Assembly: GCA_946406195.1 (NCBI GenBank)
Contig: CAMJJT010000003.1
Span: 96,821 to 160,820, forward strand
Reading direction: 5' to 3'
Source of the DNA: an uncultured Bacteroidales bacterium
GTDB taxonomy: Bacteria > Bacteroidota > Bacteroidia > Bacteroidales > Paludibacteraceae
Length of the DNA stretch: 64,000 nt
The notes below the pieces were generated by a model. The model was given only the letters and a program-made list of their open reading frames with translations. It made no database searches and was not told the origin of the DNA. Every line of letters starts with the position of its first letter. Within the stretch, counting starts at the first letter, position 1. Below are positions 35,349-45,162 of this stretch, piece after piece. The translations under genes were made by a program, and so were the position numbers.

Positions 35349-35939
35349 ATGTTTTCAGAGCGAGACACAAAAGGGCCGTCTTTGAGACGTGGTTCCATTG
35401 AAGTAGTATGTGGATCGATGTTCAGTGGCAAGACTGAAGAGCTGATTCGCCGAATGAAACGCGCTAAGTTTGCTAAGCTACGCGTGGAGATTTATAAACC
35501 TGCCATCGATGTGCGTTACAGCGAGGAAGATGTGGTGAGCCATGACCGCAATGTCATCCAGTCCACACCCGTTGATAGCAGTCAGAATATCCTCCTGATG
35601 GTGGATGATATTGACGTGGTGGGAATTGACGAAGCGCAGTTCTTTGATATGGGAATTGTAGATGTCTGCAAGCAGTTGGCGGATCGTGGTATACGTGTCA
35701 TCTGTGCGGGACTGGACATGGATTTCCGCGGTGTGCCGTTTGGTCCGATGCCGGCTCTCATGGCTATCGCAGACGATGTGTACAAAACGCATGCTATCTG
35801 CGTTCAATGTGGTGATTTAGCTTATGTCAGCCATCGTTTAGTCGATTCCGACAAACGCGTTTTGTTGGGTGAGACAGACAGTTACGAACCTCTCTGCCGC
35901 GAGTGCTATAACAAGGCAATACTGAGTGAGACTTGTTGA
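35349..35939 (+). CDS. tdk: Thymidine kinase
   Basis: 196 residues from the ATG downstream of the promoter; the frame stays open further upstream, but that part lies over the promoter. P-loop [12 protein letters not shown], the segment DEAQFFD with the catalytic-site acidic residue, AGLDMDFRG, and the zinc site CVQCGD ... CREC. It is a type II (human TK1-like) enzyme phosphorylating thymidine. Its stop overlaps the priA start. Confidence 0.95.
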   Translation: MFSERDTKGPSLRRGSIEVVCGSMFSGKTEELIRRMKRAKFAKLRVEIYKPAIDVRYSEEDVVSHDRNVIQSTPVDSSQNILLMVDDIDVVGIDEAQFFDMGIVDVCKQLADRGIRVICAGLDMDFRGVPFGPMPALMAIADDVYKTHAICVQCGDLAYVSHRLVDSDKRVLLGETDSYEPLCRECYNKAILSETC

Positions 35940-37950
35940 TGTCATATTACCTTTAGCCATCCGGGATTGCTATACCTATAGTGTCCCGGATGGTTTGACT
36001 TTACCCGTAGCTGGTACACGCGTGCTCGTGCCTCTAATGAAAAAAGAGGTGCGAGGCGTAGTCATGCGTACGCATACAGAACCCATAGAGGAATCCTTTG
36101 CGCAGAAGATACGTCCGATTACGGCGGTACTGGATGCAGCGCCTGCGATCTTGCCTGAGCAGTTGGCGTTGTGGCAGTGGATGAGCAGTTATTACATGTG
36201 TGCCTTGGGAGATGTGATGGCGGCGGCTCTGCCCGTAGGATTAGATAAGCGCCTGACGAATCCTCCTAAACGCCGCAGAGTGGTATCCCTTCCATATGAG
36301 GGTCAGATTGAACCGATGCATGATTTATCTCCGGCGCAGTCGAAAAGTGCCGAATCCATCGGGAATTTTTGGAGTAATGGAAAGAATATTGTTCTGCTTC
36401 ATGGCGTCACTTCCAGCGGTAAGACAGACATATATATACATCTGATAGAGACGCAACTCAAAGCCGGGAAGAATGTATTGTATCTTGTGCCGGAGATTGC
36501 ATTAACCACACAGCTGACTTCGCGCCTTCAACTCATCTTTGGTGACCGTCTGATAGTTTATCATAGTAGGTTTACCGACGCAGAGCGTGAACAACGATAC
36601 AATCAGATCTCTAACTATAAATCGCAAACATCCGATAACTATGTAGTGCTTGGGGCGCGAAGTGCAATCTTTCTTCCTGTCTCCAATCTCGGTTTGGTCA
36701 TTGTGGACGAAGAGCATGATCCCAGTTATAAGCAGGCAGAACCGAATCCCCGTTACCATGCACGGGCTGCGGCTATCGTGCTGGCGAAAGAGCATGGCGC
36801 GAAAGTACTCTTGGGAACAGCCACTCCTTCCATTGAATCGTATTATTTGGCGCAGAGAGGAGTATATGGCTTAGTGACGCTTACCGAGCGTTTTGGCGGG
36901 GTGGAACTGCCGGATATTAAACTTATCGATCTTCGCCGTCAGTACGATAGAAAAGAGATGTACGGGCATTTCAGCGACCCCTTGGTAGATAGGATTCGTC
37001 AATGTTTGGCGGATAAAAAGCAAGTTATTCTCTTTCAAAATCGCCGGGGTTATGCGCCGCAAATCCAGTGTATGGCGTGTGGACAACCGCCTCGTTGCGT
37101 GCAATGCGATGTGCCGATGACCTTGCATAAGCGCGAGAATGAACTGCGGTGTCATTATTGTGGGTATCATGCTCCCGTTCCGGCTGTCTGTCCGCAATGT
37201 GGAGGAGAACTGAAAGCCGTGGGAATAGGTACCGAGCGTATCGAAGATGAGATACAAACCTTATTTCCCGATGCGCGCGTATTACGTATGGATCTGGATA
37301 CGACGCGAAACAAGAATGCTTACGAAGAAATTATCAATGCCTTCGCCCGCCATGAATGTGACATTCTTGTGGGTACGCAGATGATTACCAAAGGCTTACA
37401 TTTCGACGATGTACGTCTGGTGGCGGTGTTAAATGCGGATCCGCTCTTTAACCAGCCGGACTTTAGAGCGTATGAACGGGCGTATCAGATGCTAGAACAG
37501 GTAGCCGGAAGAGCCGGACGAAAAGGAACGAAAGGCGAGGTGTGGATCCAGACCTTCGATACGCAGAATAAGGTCCTTGCTATGGTGCAAAATCATGACT
37601 ACGAAACATTGTATAACCACCAGATAGAGGAACGTAAAATGTTTAATTATCCTCCATTTAATCGGATAATTCGTTTGCAAATGAAGGATCATAATGCGCT
37701 CCGTGTCCATAACGTAACGGTGCAACTGCAGGCGTATCTGCAGCGTATCTTCGGGGAGCGAGTTTCCGGAGTGATCATCCCGTCTGTAGAACGCATCCAA
37801 GCCTATACCCTTCGCGAATTGACTTTGCGTATCGAGAGTTCGGCGAATATAGAGGAAGCGAAAAGAAGATTGAAGGAAGCAATTGACCATATATGGTCGT
37901 TTTCATCGAATAAAAATGTGAAATTAATAATAGATATTGATCCTATATGA
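35926..37950 (+). CDS. priA: Primosomal protein N' (replication restart helicase PriA)
   Basis: 674 residues, GTG start overlapping tdk by 14 bp; no in-frame ATG nearby. The DNA-binding N-terminal domain precedes the DEAH-type helicase: [16 protein letters not shown] (Walker A), [13 protein letters not shown] (Walker B), zinc-binding Cys pairs in [13 protein letters not shown] and [19 protein letters not shown], and VAGRAGRKG. It reloads the replisome at stalled forks. Residues around 228-236 (NYKSQTSDN) before [10 protein letters not shown] look like a small insertion relative to the usual spacing. Confidence 0.95.
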   Translation: MRLVDVILPLAIRDCYTYSVPDGLTLPVAGTRVLVPLMKKEVRGVVMRTHTEPIEESFAQKIRPITAVLDAAPAILPEQLALWQWMSSYYMCALGDVMAAALPVGLDKRLTNPPKRRRVVSLPYEGQIEPMHDLSPAQSKSAESIGNFWSNGKNIVLLHGVTSSGKTDIYIHLIETQLKAGKNVLYLVPEIALTTQLTSRLQLIFGDRLIVYHSRFTDAEREQRYNQISNYKSQTSDNYVVLGARSAIFLPVSNLGLVIVDEEHDPSYKQAEPNPRYHARAAAIVLAKEHGAKVLLGTATPSIESYYLAQRGVYGLVTLTERFGGVELPDIKLIDLRRQYDRKEMYGHFSDPLVDRIRQCLADKKQVILFQNRRGYAPQIQCMACGQPPRCVQCDVPMTLHKRENELRCHYCGYHAPVPAVCPQCGGELKAVGIGTERIEDEIQTLFPDARVLRMDLDTTRNKNAYEEIINAFARHECDILVGTQMITKGLHFDDVRLVAVLNADPLFNQPDFRAYERAYQMLEQVAGRAGRKGTKGEVWIQTFDTQNKVLAMVQNHDYETLYNHQIEERKMFNYPPFNRIIRLQMKDHNALRVHNVTVQLQAYLQRIFGERVSGVIIPSVERIQAYTLRELTLRIESSANIEEAKRRLKEAIDHIWSFSSNKNVKLIIDIDPI

Positions 37951-38894
37951 TAGAGAAGTCAAAACGCCGTGTAGCGTATATTAATGAGATGATTGAATCG
38001 CACCATGCCGCTGAATTGGTAGCGATGGGAGAGAACTACCATGCAATGCAATTGACCCGTATTGCTCGTAAGATTTGTAAGCGTCCGGAAGTGCGCGTGG
38101 TCCTTATAGCCGGACCTTCGTCCAGTGGAAAAACCAGTACGAGCCATCGCCTTTGTTTGGAGTTGTTGGAACAAGGCAAACAGCCGGTGGCTTTATCCCT
38201 GGATAACTGGTATGTGGATGGAACGCTTACACCGCGCAAAGAAGATGGAACGAAGGATTACGAGTCTATCTATTCCTTGGATATTAAACAGTTGGAAGAG
38301 GACCTGAAGGCGCTTATTGCCGGACGGGAAATCGCTCTGCCAACATTTAATTTTGCTGAGGAGAAGCGTGAATATTTAGGAGATACTTTGCGCTTGGAAC
38401 CCGACACCATTATGGTTATTGAGGGAATCCATGCCTTGAATCCTATTTTGACAGAACATATAGATGCAACGTGTAAGTTTAAGATCTATGCAGCTCCTAT
38501 GAGTCCGGTGTCGTTGGATGGCGTTAAATGGATTCCGACATATGTGCATCGCCTCCTAAGACGTATCAGTAGAGATTTTCGTACACGTGGGAAAAGTCCG
38601 CAAATGACCATCGCTGCTTGGCCCTTTGTGCGAGAAGGAGAAAAGAAATGGATCGAACCATTCAAGAAAGAGGCAAATGCGCGCTTCGATACAACTATGT
38701 TGTATGAACTGCCTGCTATTCGATATTCCGTCGAATCCGCATTACAAACGGTTCCTGCCGCTTCGGAAGAATATAAGATTGCAGAACGATTACTCTTCTA
38801 CCTCAGTTTCTTTGAAGGCTTGGAGGCTTCTTATATACCTAAAACCTCCATTTTGCGCGAATTCATCGGAGGAAGTCAGTTCAATGTGGGCTGA
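37947..38894 (+). CDS. Uridine kinase-like P-loop nucleoside kinase, lacking TGS domain
   Basis: 315 residues; ATG overlaps the priA stop. The P-loop is LIAGPSSSGKTSTSHRL near residue 51, followed by LDNWYVD (substrate Asp) and MVIEGIHALNP, as in the uridine kinase/phosphoribulokinase superfamily. Many Bacteroidales homologues are ~550 residues with TGS and ThrRS-like domains ahead of the kinase. Here only a ~45-residue helical remnant (INEMIESHHAAELVAMGENY) is present, so the protein is the kinase part alone. The nucleoside specificity is uncertain; a separate udk lies at 50880-51494. Confidence 0.8.
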   Translation: MIEKSKRRVAYINEMIESHHAAELVAMGENYHAMQLTRIARKICKRPEVRVVLIAGPSSSGKTSTSHRLCLELLEQGKQPVALSLDNWYVDGTLTPRKEDGTKDYESIYSLDIKQLEEDLKALIAGREIALPTFNFAEEKREYLGDTLRLEPDTIMVIEGIHALNPILTEHIDATCKFKIYAAPMSPVSLDGVKWIPTYVHRLLRRISRDFRTRGKSPQMTIAAWPFVREGEKKWIEPFKKEANARFDTTMLYELPAIRYSVESALQTVPAASEEYKIAERLLFYLSFFEGLEASYIPKTSILREFIGGSQFNVG

Positions 38895-38914
38895 AAAATC
38901 CCCATTTTTAGGTA

Positions 38915-38945
38915 TTGCATAGTTCCCTAAAAAGCAGTAATTTTG
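38915..38945 (+). promoter_or_regulatory. Promoter of HMA protein-TonB receptor pair
   Basis: TTGCATAGTTC starts the -33 region and TAATTTTG at 38938-38945 is the -7 box, 20 bp apart, 23 bp before the ATG. Confidence 0.8.
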
Positions 38946-38968
38946 CACCCGATTTTGAAAAAAAGCGT

Positions 38969-39298
38969 ATGAAAAAGATTCTTTTAGTGTTGGTAATAAC
39001 CCTTTTCCCGCTCTATGGACTACACGCAGAGCGTACGAACGGAACACCTAATAAACGGGCGTATAAGGAAAAAGTGGTTCTGGCTTGCGACCTGCATTGC
39101 CAAGGTTGCTGCGATAAGATCATGAAGAATATCGCATGGGAAAAAGGAGTGAAGGATATCGTCTGCGATTTGAAGACTAAAACCGTTACGGTCACTTTTG
39201 ATAATCGTAAAACGGATGTGGAGACCTTGCTTACGGCCTTTGAGCGTATAGACAAACCGGCTAAAGTAATGCAGGCGGATGAGGAAGTAAAGAAGTGA
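38969..39298 (+). CDS. Exported heavy-metal-associated (HMA) domain protein
   Basis: 109 residues. A signal peptide (MKKILLVLVITLFPLYGLHA) precedes a ferredoxin-like HMA fold: VVLACDLHCQGCCDKI, VKDIVCDLKTKTVTV, DVETLLTAFERID. The metal loop is HCQGCC, with an extra Cys and His beside the usual CxxC, and a further Cys in the second strand. It probably binds copper or another soft metal in the periplasm. It overlaps the receptor gene by 4 bp, so the two likely act together. Confidence 0.82.
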   Translation: MKKILLVLVITLFPLYGLHAERTNGTPNKRAYKEKVVLACDLHCQGCCDKIMKNIAWEKGVKDIVCDLKTKTVTVTFDNRKTDVETLLTAFERIDKPAKVMQADEEVKK

Positions 39299-41316
39299 AA
39301 AGGTTATTATTTGCAATAGTATTTTTCTCCTGTGTACCTCTGTTTGCGCAGGAAGCGAGTGATTTTAACTTGGAAGAAGTCACGGTAGTTCAACGCAAGA
39401 AAGGGAAAGTCAAAAGTCGTACGGAAGCGTTTGATACCGAGAAAATTAACTCCGAAGAACTTTGCCGTGCAGCGTGCTGTAACCTCAGCGAAGCGTTTGA
39501 AACGAATGCTTCAGTCGATGTCGCTTATTCCGATGCCGCAACGGGAGCCAAGCAGATTCGCTTGCTCGGCTTGAGTGGCACGTATGTGCAATTATTACAG
39601 GAGAACACGCCCGGAGTGCGTGGTCTGGCGCAGAATTTCGGTCTGGAGTATATACCCGGTCCGTGGATGAGTAGTATTCAAGTCAGTAAGGGTACTTCCT
39701 CTGTTATTAACGGCTATGAAGCTACGTCCGGTCAAATCAATGTGGAGTTACTCAAACCCAATATCCAAAATCCGCTCAGTCTCAATCTAATGGTGAATAG
39801 CGAATCAATGACCGAAGCGAATATCATGGGAGGTTGGGAACTTCAAGATCATCTTTATACCGGTATTTTAGCGCATTACGGCGGTAGTTTTATGACCATG
39901 GATGGTAACCATGATTCATTTGCGGACATGCCTAAGATCCAAAATGCAAACCTTGCCAATCGTTGGTTCTATAAACAAGGACACTACACTTTCCAAGCCT
40001 TCGTCCGTGGTTTGTATGACCGTCGTCGTGGAGGGCAGATGGCAGATACGATTGCTAATCCTTATCGAATAAATCTGAATACTTGGCGCGTGGACGGGTA
40101 TTTCAAGAATGGGTATGTATTTGATGAAGAGAGTGGTTCTTCTGTAGCAGTTATTACAGCCCTCAGTTATCATGATCAAGATAATCTCTATGGTATGCGC
40201 CAATGGAAAGCTAACCAACTCAACCTCTATGTGAATGCGATCTGCCAACTCAATTTTGAGGGCAGTGGAGAGGTTGATAATGACCATCGTCTGAGCACAG
40301 GTCTTTCTGTGAACTACGACCGATTTGGTGAATATCTTCATTTGCCCTTTAATCAACATCTGGAAGATAACTTCCTATTGGATAGAAATGAGGTGGTGCC
40401 CGGTATTTTTGCGGAATATAGTCTCAAGTACGACGAGTTTCTTTCTCTTGTGGCAGGTGTGCGAGCGGATTACTCCACGCGCTATGGATTCTTTGTCACG
40501 CCGCGAATGAATATCCGTTATACACCTTTTGAGTGGTGGACCCTTCGTGGAAGTGTAGGAATGGGATACCGTAGTCCGAATGCGATTGCTGACAATGCGT
40601 TTATCTTGCCGTCCAGTAGAAAACTACACCTCGCGGATGAGGTAAAACAAGAACGTGCGGTGAACACTGGACTTTCCACTTCGTTCTATATTCCGATGGG
40701 AAGTAAGGAACTGCAGTTGTCTATGGAGTATTACTACACGCATTTCCTCAACTCGCTTATCGTGGATATGGATCAGGATAAACATGCCGTCTATCTCTAT
40801 AATCAGACAGATCAACCCGGTGCGAAATCGTTTGCGCATAGCGCACAGATTGAAGCTTCTATCGAGGTCTTGCGCGGTTGGACATGGACAGCTGCTTTTC
40901 GCTATACGGATGTGGAGCAGACTACGATCTGTGCCGATGGAATCGCGCGTTTACGCCCGAAAGCATTGACGAATAGGTATAAAGGAGTAATCACAACCAG
41001 TTACCAAACGCCATTGAAGAAATGGCAGTTTGACGTAACGGCACAGTTTAACGGGGTGAGCCGTATGCCCGATGGTTTTGATCGTCCGTTCACTTGGTAT
41101 CCACAACTCATGGCGCAGGTCACGAAGTATTGGAGAACCTGTAGCCTCTATGTGGGCGCAGAGAATATGACGAATTTCATGCAAGAGCATCCTATCGTAG
41201 ATGGTTTTAACCCCTATGGAACCGATTTTGACGCCTCAATGGTGTGTGGACCTACAATGGGTTGGAAAATATATCTTGGCTTCCGATATGATTTAGAGAA
41301 GAAAGACCAAGATTGA
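39295..41316 (+). CDS. TonB-dependent outer-membrane receptor, probable metal transport
   Basis: 673 residues, GTG start inside the previous stop region, signal peptide MKRLLFAIVFFSCVPLFAQ. A TonB-box-like LEEVTVVQRKK follows, then a plug domain (IRLLGLSGTYVQLLQENTPG, GPWMSSIQVSKGTSSVINGY) and a 22-strand type barrel with alternating aromatic strands to the end (IYLGFRYDLEKKDQD). The usual carboxypeptidase-regulatory N-terminal extension of SusC proteins is absent, so it is not a SusC glycan porin. Co-transcription with the HMA protein suggests a copper or other metal chelate as ligand. Confidence 0.87.
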   Translation: MKRLLFAIVFFSCVPLFAQEASDFNLEEVTVVQRKKGKVKSRTEAFDTEKINSEELCRAACCNLSEAFETNASVDVAYSDAATGAKQIRLLGLSGTYVQLLQENTPGVRGLAQNFGLEYIPGPWMSSIQVSKGTSSVINGYEATSGQINVELLKPNIQNPLSLNLMVNSESMTEANIMGGWELQDHLYTGILAHYGGSFMTMDGNHDSFADMPKIQNANLANRWFYKQGHYTFQAFVRGLYDRRRGGQMADTIANPYRINLNTWRVDGYFKNGYVFDEESGSSVAVITALSYHDQDNLYGMRQWKANQLNLYVNAICQLNFEGSGEVDNDHRLSTGLSVNYDRFGEYLHLPFNQHLEDNFLLDRNEVVPGIFAEYSLKYDEFLSLVAGVRADYSTRYGFFVTPRMNIRYTPFEWWTLRGSVGMGYRSPNAIADNAFILPSSRKLHLADEVKQERAVNTGLSTSFYIPMGSKELQLSMEYYYTHFLNSLIVDMDQDKHAVYLYNQTDQPGAKSFAHSAQIEASIEVLRGWTWTAAFRYTDVEQTTICADGIARLRPKALTNRYKGVITTSYQTPLKKWQFDVTAQFNGVSRMPDGFDRPFTWYPQLMAQVTKYWRTCSLYVGAENMTNFMQEHPIVDGFNPYGTDFDASMVCGPTMGWKIYLGFRYDLEKKDQD

Positions 41317-41361
41317 TGTGGAAAAATTGACATAATTGCAGAAATTCCGATTAAAGAATAG

Positions 41362-41389
41362 CATACGCTTGCGTATGTTATTTTTTTTT
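41362..41389 (+). terminator. Terminator of the TonB receptor gene, overlapping uxaB promoter
   Basis: CATACG-CTTG-CGTATG is a perfect 6-bp stem with tetraloop followed by TTATTTTTTTTT. Its right arm is also the -33 region of the uxaB promoter. Confidence 0.7.
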
Positions 41390-41399
41390 AGTAACTTTG
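41369..41399 (+). promoter_or_regulatory. Promoter of uxaB-uxaA
   Basis: TTGCGTATGTT begins at 41369, TAACTTTG at 41392-41399, spacing 20 bp, 51 bp before uxaB. Confidence 0.8.
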
Positions 41400-41450
41400 C
41401 AGCGCAAAGTATGGGCAATTAATCATTTCATTTAATAAAATCAAAATTCT

Positions 41451-42986
41451 ATGGCAAAAAAAGCACTTAACAAGTGGACCGCACCGAAGAGTGTCGCTCC
41501 CGAGAAAATTATCCAGTTTGGTGAAGGTAACTTCCTCCGCGCTTTTGTGGACTGGATTGTATGGAACATGAACGCAAAGACGAACTTCAATGGTTCGGTT
41601 GCTGTCGTTCAGCCGATCGACAAAGGTATGGTAGAGTGGCTCAATGGTCAGGACTGCTTGTATCACGTAAACCTGCAGGGTCGTTTGGACGGTAAGGCAG
41701 TGAACAGCTTGGAGCGTATCGATGTAATCAGCCGCGCGCTCAACCCATACACTCAGAACTGGGCATTCATGGCGCTCGCAGAGCAACCTGAGATCCGTTT
41801 CGTCATCTCGAACACTACCGAGGCGGGTATTACTTTCGATGATTCGTGTAAGTTCACCGATGCTCCTGCTTCTTCTTATCCGGGCAAGCTCGTTCAACTT
41901 CTCTTCCGTCGTTATAAGACCTTCAACGGTGATCCGACCAAGGGTCTGATTTTCATGCCGTGCGAGCTGATCTTCCTCAACGGTCACCATCTCAAAGATT
42001 GTATCCGCAAGTACATCGAGCTCTGGAAAAATGATTTCGGCGCAGACTACGCAGGCTTCAAAGAGTGGTTCGAGAAATACAACTATGTTTGCGCCACCCT
42101 CGTGGATCGTATCGTTCCGGGCTTCCCGCGCAAAGATATCGCTGAGATCCAAGAGAAAGTAGGCTACAACGACAACCTCGTTGTACAAGCTGAGATTTTC
42201 CACCTCTGGGTAATTGAAAAACCGGAGAACATGTCTATCGCTGAGCTCGAGGCTGAGTTCCCGGCTAACAAGGCAGGTTTGAACGTGCTGATCGCAGAGA
42301 GCGAGAAACCGTACCACGAGCGTAAGGTAACCCTCCTCAACGGCCCGCACACCGTACTGAGTCCTGTTACTTACCTCTCCGGCGTAAACATCGTTCGCGA
42401 TGCTTGCAACCACGAGGTATTAGGCAAATATATCCACAAAGTGATGTTCGATGAGCTCCTCGAGACCCTCAACCTCCCGAAGGAAGAGTTGAAGGCTTAC
42501 GGTGAGTCCGTACTGGAGCGTTTCAACAACCCGTACGTAGATCACGCGGTAACTTCGATCATGCTCAACTCCTTCCCGAAATTCGAGACGCGCGACCTGC
42601 CGGGCTTGAAGGTTTATCTGGAGCGCAAGGGCGAGCTGCCGAAAGGCTTGGTTCTCGGTCTTGCCGCTATCATCGAGTATTACAAGGGAGGTGTTCGCGA
42701 GGATGGTGCTCCTATCCAACCGAACGACGCACAGGAGATCATGGATCTCTTGAAAGAACTCTGGGCTACCGGCGACACACGAAAGGTGGCTGAAGGTGTG
42801 CTGGGCGCAACGGATATCATCTGGAAAGAGAGCAAAGAGGACCTCAATAAGATTCCGGGTTTGACCGACCTCGTAGAGCTCTACCTCAACTCGATTGAGA
42901 CCATCGGCATGCTTCCGACCGTACAGGCGATGCTTGCTGTGGACAAGGTAGATGACGTGATTGCAAAAATCAAAAGCTTATTCTAA
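41451..42986 (+). CDS. uxaB: Tagaturonate reductase UxaB
   Basis: 511 residues of the long-chain mannitol dehydrogenase family: N-terminal NAD-binding segment IIQFGEGNFLRAFVDWIVW, and the C-terminal half with the Lys-containing KVTLLNGPHTVLSPVTYLSG. It reduces tagaturonate to altronate in galacturonate catabolism. The codons are strongly biased to C-ending forms over the whole gene, unlike neighbours, which suggests high expression. It lies 1 bp from uxaA. Confidence 0.93.
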   Translation: MAKKALNKWTAPKSVAPEKIIQFGEGNFLRAFVDWIVWNMNAKTNFNGSVAVVQPIDKGMVEWLNGQDCLYHVNLQGRLDGKAVNSLERIDVISRALNPYTQNWAFMALAEQPEIRFVISNTTEAGITFDDSCKFTDAPASSYPGKLVQLLFRRYKTFNGDPTKGLIFMPCELIFLNGHHLKDCIRKYIELWKNDFGADYAGFKEWFEKYNYVCATLVDRIVPGFPRKDIAEIQEKVGYNDNLVVQAEIFHLWVIEKPENMSIAELEAEFPANKAGLNVLIAESEKPYHERKVTLLNGPHTVLSPVTYLSGVNIVRDACNHEVLGKYIHKVMFDELLETLNLPKEELKAYGESVLERFNNPYVDHAVTSIMLNSFPKFETRDLPGLKVYLERKGELPKGLVLGLAAIIEYYKGGVREDGAPIQPNDAQEIMDLLKELWATGDTRKVAEGVLGATDIIWKESKEDLNKIPGLTDLVELYLNSIETIGMLPTVQAMLAVDKVDDVIAKIKSLF

Positions 42987-42987
42987 T

Positions 42988-44469
42988 ATGACAAATATTC
43001 TGAAAATCAATCCGGCGGATAATGTGGTGGTAGCAATACAACCGCAGTCCGCCGGTGCGGTTATTGAGGTGGACGGCAAGAAGATCACAGTCCTCGAGGA
43101 CGTACCTGCCGGACATAAGATAGCCATCGCCGACCTCGCAGAGGGCGAGAACGTAATCAAGTATGGTTTTCCGATCGGGCATGCACGCGAGGCTAAGAAA
43201 GCCGGCTCGTGGATGAATGAGAATAACATCAAAACGAATCTCGCTGGTCTTCTGGAATATGAGTATCATCCCAAGGACGTGGTGCTGAATATCCCCGATG
43301 AGAAACGCACCTTCATGGGCTATCGTCGTAAAGATGGTCAGGTAGGTATCCGCAATGAAGTGTGGATCATCCCGACCGTAGGCTGCGTCAATGGTATCAT
43401 CCAGAAGTGTGCTGAGCGCCTTCGTCAGGAGACAGGTGCGGACAATATTTTCGCCTTTACCCATAACTACGGCTGCTCGCAGTTGGGCGACGACCACGAG
43501 AACACGAAGAAAATCCTGCGCGATATGATCCACCATCCCAATGCGGGTGCAATCTTGGTCGTTTCGCTCGGGTGTGAGAATAACCAACCGGATGTGTTCA
43601 AAGCGTTCTGCGGTGAGATTGACGAAGAGCGAATAAAGTTTGTTACCACCCAGAAGATCCAAGGTGACGAAGTGGAATACTGCATGCCTATCCTGCGTGA
43701 GTTATATGCTTTGACGCTGAAAGACGAGCGTGTGGCAGTACCTCTGAGTGAACTACGTGTGGGTCTCAAATGCGGTGGTAGTGACGGTTTCAGTGGAATC
43801 ACGGCGAACCCGCTTCTTGGTTGTCTGAGCGATTGGTTGGTAGCGCAAGGCGGTACGACCGTGCTGACTGAAGTACCTGAGATGTTCGGCGCGGAGACGA
43901 TTCTTATGGACCGTTGTGCCAACCGTGGTCTCTTCGACCAGACCGTCTCTCTCATTAATGACTTTAAGGACTACTTCCTCTCTCACGGTGAGCCGGTGGG
44001 TGAGAACCCGTCCCCGGGTAACAAAGCCGGAGGAATATCGACCCTTGAGGATAAAGCCCTCGGTTGTACCCAGAAATGCGGCAAGTCGCTTGTTCGCGGC
44101 GTAATGCCTTACGGCGAGCGTCTGCAAGTGAAGGGGCTCAACCTTCTCTCTGCTCCGGGGAACGACCTCGTGGCTTCCACAGCACTTGCTTCCTGCGGAT
44201 GTCATATGGTATTGTTCACCACCGGTCGCGGTACGCCGTTTGGTACGTATGTGCCGACAATGAAGATTTCTACCAATTCGAATTTGTATAACAATAAACC
44301 GAACTGGATTGATTTCAATGCCGGAGTTATTGCGGAAGGAGAACCGATGGACGAGGTAGCAAAGCGTTTTGCAGACTTCGTTATTGAGGTGGCTAACGGA
44401 ACGAAGACCAACAACGAGAAGAATGGTTATCACGAGATAGCTATCTTCAAAAACGGTGTTACTCTCTAA
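42988..44469 (+). CDS. uxaA: Altronate dehydratase UxaA
   Basis: 493 residues from the ATG just after the uxaB stop. The N-terminal SAF domain (about 1-75) is followed by the hydro-lyase core: GYRRKDGQVGIRNEVWIIPT, FTHNYGCSQLGDDHENTKK and LKCGGSDGFSGITANPLLGC, the last with Cys and polar residues of the iron site. It converts altronate to 2-keto-3-deoxygluconate, the step after UxaB. The isomerase UxaC and KDG kinase are not in the window. Confidence 0.95.
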   Translation: MTNILKINPADNVVVAIQPQSAGAVIEVDGKKITVLEDVPAGHKIAIADLAEGENVIKYGFPIGHAREAKKAGSWMNENNIKTNLAGLLEYEYHPKDVVLNIPDEKRTFMGYRRKDGQVGIRNEVWIIPTVGCVNGIIQKCAERLRQETGADNIFAFTHNYGCSQLGDDHENTKKILRDMIHHPNAGAILVVSLGCENNQPDVFKAFCGEIDEERIKFVTTQKIQGDEVEYCMPILRELYALTLKDERVAVPLSELRVGLKCGGSDGFSGITANPLLGCLSDWLVAQGGTTVLTEVPEMFGAETILMDRCANRGLFDQTVSLINDFKDYFLSHGEPVGENPSPGNKAGGISTLEDKALGCTQKCGKSLVRGVMPYGERLQVKGLNLLSAPGNDLVASTALASCGCHMVLFTTGRGTPFGTYVPTMKISTNSNLYNNKPNWIDFNAGVIAEGEPMDEVAKRFADFVIEVANGTKTNNEKNGYHEIAIFKNGVTL

Positions 44470-45157
44470 CCTATATTCAATCCTATACCCCCGTACATGT
44501 CCAATGTGCGGGGGCTATAGTGACGGATTATGCGAAGACTGTTTCAGCTCTTTGCCTCGAACGGAGCAGGCTGAACTTCGTGGTAATAGTACTGAGCAGA
44601 CCTTGGTGGGAGATGTGTATGACCTTGTCTCTTCTCAGAAAGCGATGCATTTGGAACGCGGAGCAGCTTTCCTTTTTTATGAGAAAGATCATCCTGTCCA
44701 GCAGGCTATTCATGCAATGAAGTATGCCGATCAACCGATGATCGGTTATCATTTTGGACGCTTGGCAGCTATGGAGATGCAATACGCGGATTTCTTCGAT
44801 GGAATCGATGTAATTGTTCCTATTCCATTGCATCCTAAACGACTGCGTGAAAGGGGATATAATCAGTCGGAATATATTGCTCGAGGTATCAGCGAGGTAA
44901 CTGGTTTGCCGATAGATACAATCCATGTTACACGAGAGAGGAATACACCTAAGCAGGCACTGCAACGGGGAGAAGAACGCAAGCATAATGTGAGTAATGC
45001 CTTTGCTGTGAATCATCCTGAGCAGTTTTATCATAAGCATATACTGGTAGTGGATGATTTGTTAACTACCGGAGAGACCATGCGGAGTTGCTTGAAAGCG
45101 ATGAAGCGTTTTAGGGGCGCAAAATTTAGTATCTTTGCCTTATGTAAAGCACGATAG
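44456..45157 (+). CDS. comF: ComF family phosphoribosyltransferase-like protein
   Basis: 233 residues, GTG start overlapping uxaA by 14 bp. An N-terminal zinc-finger-like pair (CPMCGGYSDGLCEDC) is followed by the type I PRTase fold with PIPLHPKRLRERGYNQSE and the PRPP loop ILVVDDLLTTGETM. ComF proteins take part in DNA uptake in naturally competent bacteria, but the family is common in non-competent ones. The nadB promoter lies within its last codons. Confidence 0.88.
   Translation: MLLSNLYSILYPRTCPMCGGYSDGLCEDCFSSLPRTEQAELRGNSTEQTLVGDVYDLVSSQKAMHLERGAAFLFYEKDHPVQQAIHAMKYADQPMIGYHFGRLAAMEMQYADFFDGIDVIVPIPLHPKRLRERGYNQSEYIARGISEVTGLPIDTIHVTRERNTPKQALQRGEERKHNVSNAFAVNHPEQFYHKHILVVDDLLTTGETMRSCLKAMKRFRGAKFSIFALCKAR
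45130..45137 (+). promoter_or_regulatory. Probable -7 box upstream of nadB
   Basis: TATCTTTG lies 25 bp before the nadB ATG, inside the comF end. No TTG is present at the 20-bp upstream position, so this promoter is weaker in form than the others. Confidence 0.5.
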
Positions 45158-45162
45158 AAAAT

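Noticed and set aside
41388..42413. 341-codon minus-strand frame opposite uxaB
   Set aside because: A shadow caused by strong codon bias in uxaB; no family resemblance.
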